17,575 nt of DNA from Candidatus Woesearchaeota archaeon (GTDB lineage: Archaea > Nanobdellota > Nanobdellia > Woesearchaeales > JAHWIC01): NCBI GenBank assembly GCA_019322485.1, contig JAHWIK010000010.1, positions 1 to 17,575 of the forward strand. The letters are read 5' to 3'. The notes beneath the pieces are model-generated. The model was not told where the DNA came from. It was given only the letters and a program-made list of their open reading frames with translations, and searched no databases. Shown piece by piece: positions 13,338 to 17,575 of the stretch; position 1 is the first letter of the stretch, and each line of letters starts with the position of its first letter. The position numbers and the translations under genes were made by a program.

Positions 13338-13456
13338 ATTAAATCTGAAAATTCCTTTCACAACCACTATAAAGGAATTTTCATCCGCTTCCTTTACTTT
13401 AAGACAGCGGATGATTTTTGCTTTAACGTTTGCATCAAGCAAAAATCAGATTTAAT
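13338..13456. other. Non-coding cloverleaf element: four perfect stems meeting at a 3-bp mobile junction
   Basis: Four perfect inverted repeats nest in 119 bp. Stem 1: ATTAAATCTGA (13338-13348) with 13446-13456, 11 bp. Stem 2: TGAAAATTCCTTT (13346-13358) with 13371-13383, 13 bp. Stem 3: TCATCCGCT (13381-13389) with 13406-13414, 9 bp. Stem 4: TGATTTTTGCTT (13412-13423) with 13437-13448, 12 bp. Loops are 12, 16 and 13 nt. Each neighbouring pair of stems shares exactly three bases (TGA or TCA), so no junction base is left unpaired. It lies 29 nt past the stop of the M50 protease gene and just upstream of the 51-aa gene. It could be a DNA four-way structure, a structured RNA or a mobile palindromic element; the sequence alone does not decide. 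Confidence 0.8.
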
Positions 13457-13484
13457 TCTTTCGTTATTGATTTTTCTGAATTGA

Positions 13485-14591
13485 TTATCCTTCAAGCTTC
13501 TCTTCTAATAATCTTATCCTTGCAAGGTTCATAAGAGCTGACTCGTGGAGAACCCCAACAATTTGATTCCCTTTCTCAACAGGCAGTATATCAACCTCAA
13601 GGTTCTGCATCTTCCTCAATGCGTTATAGGCATTCTCATCATATGATAAAGGTGTTACAACCTTTGCAACCTCGCCAATCTTTACCTTTGGCCAGAATTT
13701 CTTCGGTATCTGTGACAATTCATCCAGGTTTATTACACCATACACATTCTTGTTCTTGACAATAAAGCTGTGGTGGTCAAGCTCTATGCATTTCTTAACA
13801 AAATCAGTCAAAGTCTTTTTTGGGCTTAGCAGTAAAAACTTTTTCTCGAGATGAGCCTTAATATTAACCATTGAAAGTTTTTGCTTAAGCAAAACCTGCT
13901 GAAAGCCTGCACCAGCTAAGAACACAAGGAACAGACCAAGAAGTATATACCAAAGCCCCCCATACCCAAAGAAGATTCCTATTACGCCAATTGCAACAAG
14001 AATATAGCCAATTGTTTTTCCTCCCTCGGATGCATACTTTGTTGCTTTTTTAATGTCTCCAGTTGCCTTCCATATTATTGCTCTTAATACCCTGCCTCCA
14101 TCTAATGGATAGCCGGGAGCAAGATTAAACAAAGCCAGGATAAGGTTTAGCTTGAAAAGATAATCGAAAACAGCAATGACTTGAGGTATTAGTGGCGTCT
14201 TTGTGAGCATAAAGAACAAGGCACTTAAGGTTAAGCTAAGGAAAGGCCCAGCCAGGCTGACCTTAAGCTCAGTATCAGGAGTAATCTTCTGGTCAGATAT
14301 ATTTGCTATTCCGCCGAAAAAGAAAAGCGTTATTGAATAAACCTTTATGCCATGGCGCCGCCCAACAAGTGAGTGAGCAAGCTCGTGCATTGCAACAGAA
14401 ACAAACAGCAATACAGCTGCGACATAGCCTAAAACCCAGTTAACAGCAGTGCCAAATTCATAGTTTGTAGGAAAATACCATGTTGCCAAAGACCAGGCTA
14501 AAAGGAAAAATATGAAAAACCAGCTCATATGAAGCTTTATATCAATACCAAAAACCCTTGCAATCTTGTGGGATGAAGTAAGGTTAACCAT
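13485..14591 (-). CDS. Site-2 protease family (M50) zinc metalloprotease with C-terminal CBS pair, 368 aa
   Basis: Intramembrane protease that cleaves transmembrane segments of regulatory or membrane proteins. The zinc site is HELAH (residues 69-73) in a membrane helix, with the distal ligand Asp164 in NLAPGYPLDGGRVLRA (156-171). Also seen are the family's FFGGIA (91-96) and LAGP (113-116). About six hydrophobic segments lie between residues 20 and 230. Residues about 235-360 form a cytosolic CBS-domain pair (KKTLTDFVKK...VYGVINLDEL and ENAYNALRKM...IVGVLHESALMN), which usually responds to adenine nucleotides. The ATG at 14591 follows the ligase stop codon by one base, so it is translated from the ligase transcript. 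The natural substrate is unknown. Confidence 0.92.
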   Translation of the reverse strand: MVNLTSSHKIARVFGIDIKLHMSWFFIFFLLAWSLATWYFPTNYEFGTAVNWVLGYVAAVLLFVSVAMHELAHSLVGRRHGIKVYSITLFFFGGIANISDQKITPDTELKVSLAGPFLSLTLSALFFMLTKTPLIPQVIAVFDYLFKLNLILALFNLAPGYPLDGGRVLRAIIWKATGDIKKATKYASEGGKTIGYILVAIGVIGIFFGYGGLWYILLGLFLVFLAGAGFQQVLLKQKLSMVNIKAHLEKKFLLLSPKKTLTDFVKKCIELDHHSFIVKNKNVYGVINLDELSQIPKKFWPKVKIGEVAKVVTPLSYDENAYNALRKMQNLEVDILPVEKGNQIVGVLHESALMNLARIRLLEEKLEG

Positions 14592-14592
14592 T

Positions 14593-16314
14593 CTATCTCT
14601 TTTTTCCGTATAAAGCCAAAATCTCTTTTGTGGTTGTTGCCTGCTCTGGCTTTTTATCCTCCCTGTATCTTTTGAAACGAGGGAACCTTAAAGCCAGACC
14701 CTTTCCCTGCTTTTCAGAGCATGAATGAATTGGGCTTCTTGTTAACTCTGCTCCCAAAACCTCAACAACTATTTTTGGCTCAAACCAGTAATCAGGCTTC
14801 ATAGCTTTGTTTATAACTGCCCTTGCAGGCTTCTTATTCATCAGATACTTTTTAAACCTTTTGGGTAATTTTGCAAGATGCTCATCAGTAAAGCCAGAGC
14901 CAAGCTTGCATACTGTCTCAAATGAATCTGTTTTCTTGTTATAAGCTGCGCAAAGCAAAGCGCCATAGGTGCCTGCTCTTCTTCCTCTGCCTGCAAAAGC
15001 GCCAACAACAACCAAGTCAAAGGTGTCTGCAAGCTCTGTTGAGTATTCTCTTTTCCATTTAATCCAAAGCCAGCCGCGCATGCCAGTTTTATAGACAGAA
15101 TCCCCTGCTGTTGATTTTGCAATTATTCCTTCACATCCTCTTTGCAGTGACTTATTGAAGAACTCCTCTATGCATTCTATGTCATCACAGACAATCCTTT
15201 TTGCAATCTGCAGGTTCTTGGTTTCCTTTTTTGCTATCTTCTCTAATGCTTTGTGCCTTTTTGGATAATCTTCTCTTATGTAGCTCCTGCTGTTAAGGTA
15301 TAATAAGTCAAACAAGTATATACAAACAGGGATTTTCTTTACATAAGCCTCAACATCATATTTCCTCCTTCTCTGCATTAATCTCTGGAAAGGCAATAGG
15401 TTTCCTTTTTCATCTATAGCAACTGCTTCTCCCTCAACAACAAACTCTTTTGCTTTAAGATTAGCCTTAATCTGTTTGCAGACATCCGGGAATTGATTTG
15501 TTATATCCTCCATTCTTCTCGAGAAAAGAACTAGTTTTCCTTTGCTGAAATGTGCCTGTATTCTTTCACCATCATACTTTTCTTCAGCAGCAATTCCAGA
15601 AGGCATCTTTTCTTTTATTGTTTCAATATCAGTAACTCTTTGAGCCAGCATCATCTTTATTGGCCTTCCAACAGCAACACCAATCTTATCAATACCCTTT
15701 AGTCCTTTGCTTGCAATTGTCTTTGCTATAATCCCAACATCAGGGCAGATGTTAAAAGCATGCTCCAGCCTTGGCTTGTTTGCTTTTGTCCCTGTAAATG
15801 TAATTGACAAAGCATCAAGAACAGTCATATCACCAACACCCATTCGTAAAGTGCCCAGGACAATCCTTGCTAAGTACCTTGCTTCTTTTGGTGTTGCTTT
15901 TTTCAGTAAATTTGCTAATGTAGTAACCTTTACATCCTGGCTTCCAGAACCAGATGCTGATGCTATTTTATGCAGGCCATTAAAAACCTCATCTATCTGC
16001 AGTTTAGCAGTTTTTCCTGCAACAGTCTTCTCTGCTGTCTTTCCAACATCACCCTCTGCCTTGAATATTTGTTTTACTTCAGCATTATCTTTACCAACAG
16101 CATTTGCAATTGCCCTGACAACCATCTTATCTGCCATTCCTAGATTAATATCCTCAAAGTCAGAAGCAATTGTTCCAAGAGTCATATAAGTGACCTTTTC
16201 AATCTCTTGTTTTGGAACCTTCTTGAAGAAATCTGAGAGAATCTCCCTTAGCTTATTTCCAGAGCTTGTTGCTTCTAGCTGCTCATATACCTTAACCAGG
16301 TCTAAAAATTTCAT
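14593..16314 (-). CDS. lig: ATP-dependent DNA ligase, 573 aa
   Basis: Seals nicks in duplex DNA during replication and repair using ATP. Length is normal for the archaeal enzyme. Residues 1-215 form the all-helical DNA-binding domain (EARYLARIVLGTLRMGVGD, 144-162). The nucleotidyltransferase core has motif I KYDGER (246-251), where Lys246 is the expected adenylated residue, motif III VVEGEAVA (292-299), IIIa YLFDLLYL (333-340), motif IV EGIIAKS (395-401) and motif V WIKWKREY (417-424). The OB-fold domain follows and ends in the typical RFPRFKRYREDK segment. The minus-strand TATA box TTTTAAATA (16349-16340) lies about 30 bases before the ATG at 16314, so the leader is at most a few bases. It forms an operon with the M50 protease, separated by one nucleotide. 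Confidence 0.97.
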   Translation of the reverse strand: MKFLDLVKVYEQLEATSSGNKLREILSDFFKKVPKQEIEKVTYMTLGTIASDFEDINLGMADKMVVRAIANAVGKDNAEVKQIFKAEGDVGKTAEKTVAGKTAKLQIDEVFNGLHKIASASGSGSQDVKVTTLANLLKKATPKEARYLARIVLGTLRMGVGDMTVLDALSITFTGTKANKPRLEHAFNICPDVGIIAKTIASKGLKGIDKIGVAVGRPIKMMLAQRVTDIETIKEKMPSGIAAEEKYDGERIQAHFSKGKLVLFSRRMEDITNQFPDVCKQIKANLKAKEFVVEGEAVAIDEKGNLLPFQRLMQRRRKYDVEAYVKKIPVCIYLFDLLYLNSRSYIREDYPKRHKALEKIAKKETKNLQIAKRIVCDDIECIEEFFNKSLQRGCEGIIAKSTAGDSVYKTGMRGWLWIKWKREYSTELADTFDLVVVGAFAGRGRRAGTYGALLCAAYNKKTDSFETVCKLGSGFTDEHLAKLPKRFKKYLMNKKPARAVINKAMKPDYWFEPKIVVEVLGAELTRSPIHSCSEKQGKGLALRFPRFKRYREDKKPEQATTTKEILALYGKKR

Positions 16315-16432
16315 CTAGGATTATTTTTAATTAACCACTATTTAAAATTATTTGTTATTCTAACCTTTCACCACCATTCCTTGACTATAAAAAAGGAAAA
16401 GGGTTAAATAGCGAGCAGCCAACCCTGGACAC
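16315..16432. promoter_or_regulatory. Divergent promoter region, ligase / 347-aa gene
   Basis: The ligase TATA box is at 16349-16340 on the minus strand. On the plus strand GGTTAAATAG (16402-16411) is about 26 bases before the ATG at 16433 and predicts a leaderless message; CTATAAAAAAGG (16385-16396) is a second candidate. An imperfect hairpin lies between them: TTCCTT (16377-16382) with AAGGAA (16393-16398), outside which TAACCTTT (16361-16368) pairs with AAAGGGTTA (16398-16406) with one bulge. The outer arm overlaps the plus-strand TATA element. Confidence 0.55.
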
Positions 16433-17476
16433 ATGAGCGTATCTTCAATTAAAACACTACATGAAATACTAAGTACTGAAAGAGTAGGCGAGCTTGAAGA
16501 GGGCATAAGGGAAAAACTATCAGATTTTCCTTTTGTAAGAGATGTTAGGTTCAAGAAGGTTGATGGAACACAAAACACAGATGGACCGCAAATAGGTTCT
16601 GGAGCGTTATGGTTTTCCCCATCAGGAGAGAAAGCAAGGGTTCGTTTTTTTCCTAATGACCTTGATAGTGACAACCAGGACTGGGTTTATGGTGTTGAGT
16701 CTGCTCAAAGGGCTGTTGACGAGTTATTCTATTTTTTTGAGCAGGTATTTGATAATCCATTAACAGATAGAGAGTATGTAAGAGAAAGGATAATGGAAGG
16801 GCTGCGAAGTCATGCTGAGATGGTTGGTAGTATTGCTGGAAAAGTAGAAGGTGCTAAAACAGAAATAAGTGCTACGTTTGAGAAAGTAAAAACTGCTATG
16901 CAAGAACTTATTGAAACATCAAGAAGTGCATACCGGAAAAGGGGTGTTCCTGAAGAAGATATACCAGATCCAATGATGTGGTCAGCCAGAAATCCTATAA
17001 GTGGCATTATGAATCATTTAAAAACAGATATTTACGTAGAAAGGTCAAAGTTCTATAATCCTGTTCAACTAGATATTGAAGTAGGTACCAGGGAAGGAAA
17101 TGGTACTCTTAAAGTCAGATATGATGAAAGAAAAGATTGCAGTGATACTTCTTATGTAAGGTCCGTAGATGCTGTTTTTCCTGCTAGAGCATCTATAAGG
17201 GTTCATTCTGGCATGGCTGTTGAAGACCACAGGATAGAACAATTCGGGTGGGTACTGCCTTTAGACGAAATAAATGTCTTTGACTTTAAGTTTGATGGAA
17301 AATATAAGAAGTATGGGGACGTATTCCGGGCGGTTATATCATTAAGCAGGAAGACTGTTATGGCATTAAGCGGGAAGACTAGCTGCGATATTCCAGAAAC
17401 TACAAGCCTAACAACGTATATAGCAGAAAAGCAACCAATGTTACACAGTAAATTAGTTTATATGCTGCCTGGATGA
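16433..17476 (+). CDS. Hypothetical protein, 347 aa
   Basis: Unrecognised soluble protein with no signal peptide or membrane segment. The N-terminal 100 residues are alpha/beta (VGELEEGIREKLSDFPFVRDVRFKKVDG, then GALWFSPSGEKARVRFFPND). A long helical middle follows (about 85-170: AQRAVDELFYFFEQVF, EYVRERIMEGLRSHAEMVGSIAGKVEGAKTEISATFEKVKTAMQELIETSRSAY), likely a coiled coil. The C-terminal half is strand-rich (VQLDIEVGTREGNGTLKVRYDERKD, SVDAVFPARASIRVHSGMAVED, NVFDFKFDGKYKKYGDVFRAVISLS). No catalytic motif is evident. The ATG at 16433 is supported by TATA spacing, without an SD. It is divergent from the ligase operon and the next gene is outside the window. Confidence 0.72.
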   Translation: MSVSSIKTLHEILSTERVGELEEGIREKLSDFPFVRDVRFKKVDGTQNTDGPQIGSGALWFSPSGEKARVRFFPNDLDSDNQDWVYGVESAQRAVDELFYFFEQVFDNPLTDREYVRERIMEGLRSHAEMVGSIAGKVEGAKTEISATFEKVKTAMQELIETSRSAYRKRGVPEEDIPDPMMWSARNPISGIMNHLKTDIYVERSKFYNPVQLDIEVGTREGNGTLKVRYDERKDCSDTSYVRSVDAVFPARASIRVHSGMAVEDHRIEQFGWVLPLDEINVFDFKFDGKYKKYGDVFRAVISLSRKTVMALSGKTSCDIPETTSLTTYIAEKQPMLHSKLVYMLPG

Positions 17477-17575
17477 TGGTTGTTTAATGCGCATTTGATT
17501 TTAAAGATAAAAGAGAAGTCTTAAAAGAACAAAATTTTTTAAGTAGAAGCTTTCTAACAAATTTTATTGGGGCCG
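17477..17575. other. AT-rich window end, no gene seen
   Basis: After the TGA at 17474-17476 the sequence is AT-rich. A T-run and TATA-like TTTTTTAAG at 17534-17542 could be a terminator for the 347-aa gene or a promoter for a gene beyond the window. The last bases (GGGGCCG) are GC-rich, unlike the rest. Nothing further can be supported. Confidence 0.3.

Noticed and set aside
13151..13342. 63-aa plus-strand frame opposite the 51-aa gene
   Set aside because: Phe/Ser homopolymer-like translation is the mirror of Lys/Glu codons; the minus strand is the credible coding strand.
13338..13456. Cloverleaf could be a tRNA or tRNA-like gene
   Set aside because: Stems are 9-13 bp with 12-16-nt loops, there is no 7-bp acceptor, no T-loop GTTCRAATC-like sequence and no anticodon-arm geometry, and the junction has no unpaired bases.
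14841..15122. 93-aa minus-strand frame inside the ligase gene
   Set aside because: It overlaps the ligase core in another frame and is Gln/Leu/Ala low-complexity; the ligase frame has all catalytic motifs.
16360..16674. 104-aa minus-strand frame overlapping the start of the 347-aa gene
   Set aside because: It would read through the divergent promoter region, ends inside it, and shows no domain; the plus-strand gene has a well-placed TATA box.

Overview
This window is AT-rich archaeal DNA. Evidence for an archaeon: every clear promoter is a TATA box (TTTAWATA-like). In several genes the box centre lies 26-30 bases before the start codon, as expected for leaderless mRNAs; other genes carry a GGTGAT-type Shine-Dalgarno (SD) site just after the predicted transcription start. 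The gene set is also archaeal: a fused-type phosphoglucose/phosphomannose isomerase, a Rad50-like ATPase with a CPLC hook, an ATP-dependent DNA ligase, a site-2 protease with CBS domains, and a CBS-HPF/RaiA-like fusion. Many compact genes and orphan proteins fit a DPANN lineage such as Woesearchaeota or Pacearchaeota. That placement is inferred and not tested.

Layout. 1-837 (minus): purine salvage pair, adenine phosphoribosyltransferase followed 1 nt later by an MTA phosphorylase-like gene cut by the window edge. 1040-4301 (plus): an orphan protein, a winged-helix-like protein and a 673-residue protein built from ~39-residue YGG repeats. 4386-5357 (plus): phosphoglucose/phosphomannose isomerase, ending 12 nt from a convergent gene for a secreted transglutaminase-like protein (5370-7013, minus). 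That gene is divergent from the Rad50-like gene (7123-9186, plus), whose stop codon directly abuts the stop of a small acidic protein (9187-9564, minus). 9565-11938 is a more accessory-looking block: a small PD-(D/E)XK nuclease-like protein, a HEAT-like protein and an orphan, with palindromic candidate operators. 11939-16314 (minus): DNA ligase, M50 protease, a non-coding cloverleaf element, a 51-residue protein, then the CBS-HPF fusion. 16433-17476 (plus) is another orphan.

The most unusual feature is at 13338-13456. Four perfect inverted repeats (11, 13, 9 and 12 bp) nest into a cloverleaf in which neighbouring stems share exactly 3 nt (TGA or TCA) at the junction, so the sequence can form a four-way junction able to migrate by 3 bp. 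It contains no gene and is not a tRNA. Second, the same 16-bp palindrome, TATACA-N4-TGTATA, lies at the predicted transcription starts of the nuclease-like gene and of the orphan at 10799-11755. The orphan also has a leader hairpin covering its ribosome binding site ahead of a TTG start. These suggest a small local regulon.

No rRNA, tRNA, CRISPR array or insertion sequence was recognised.
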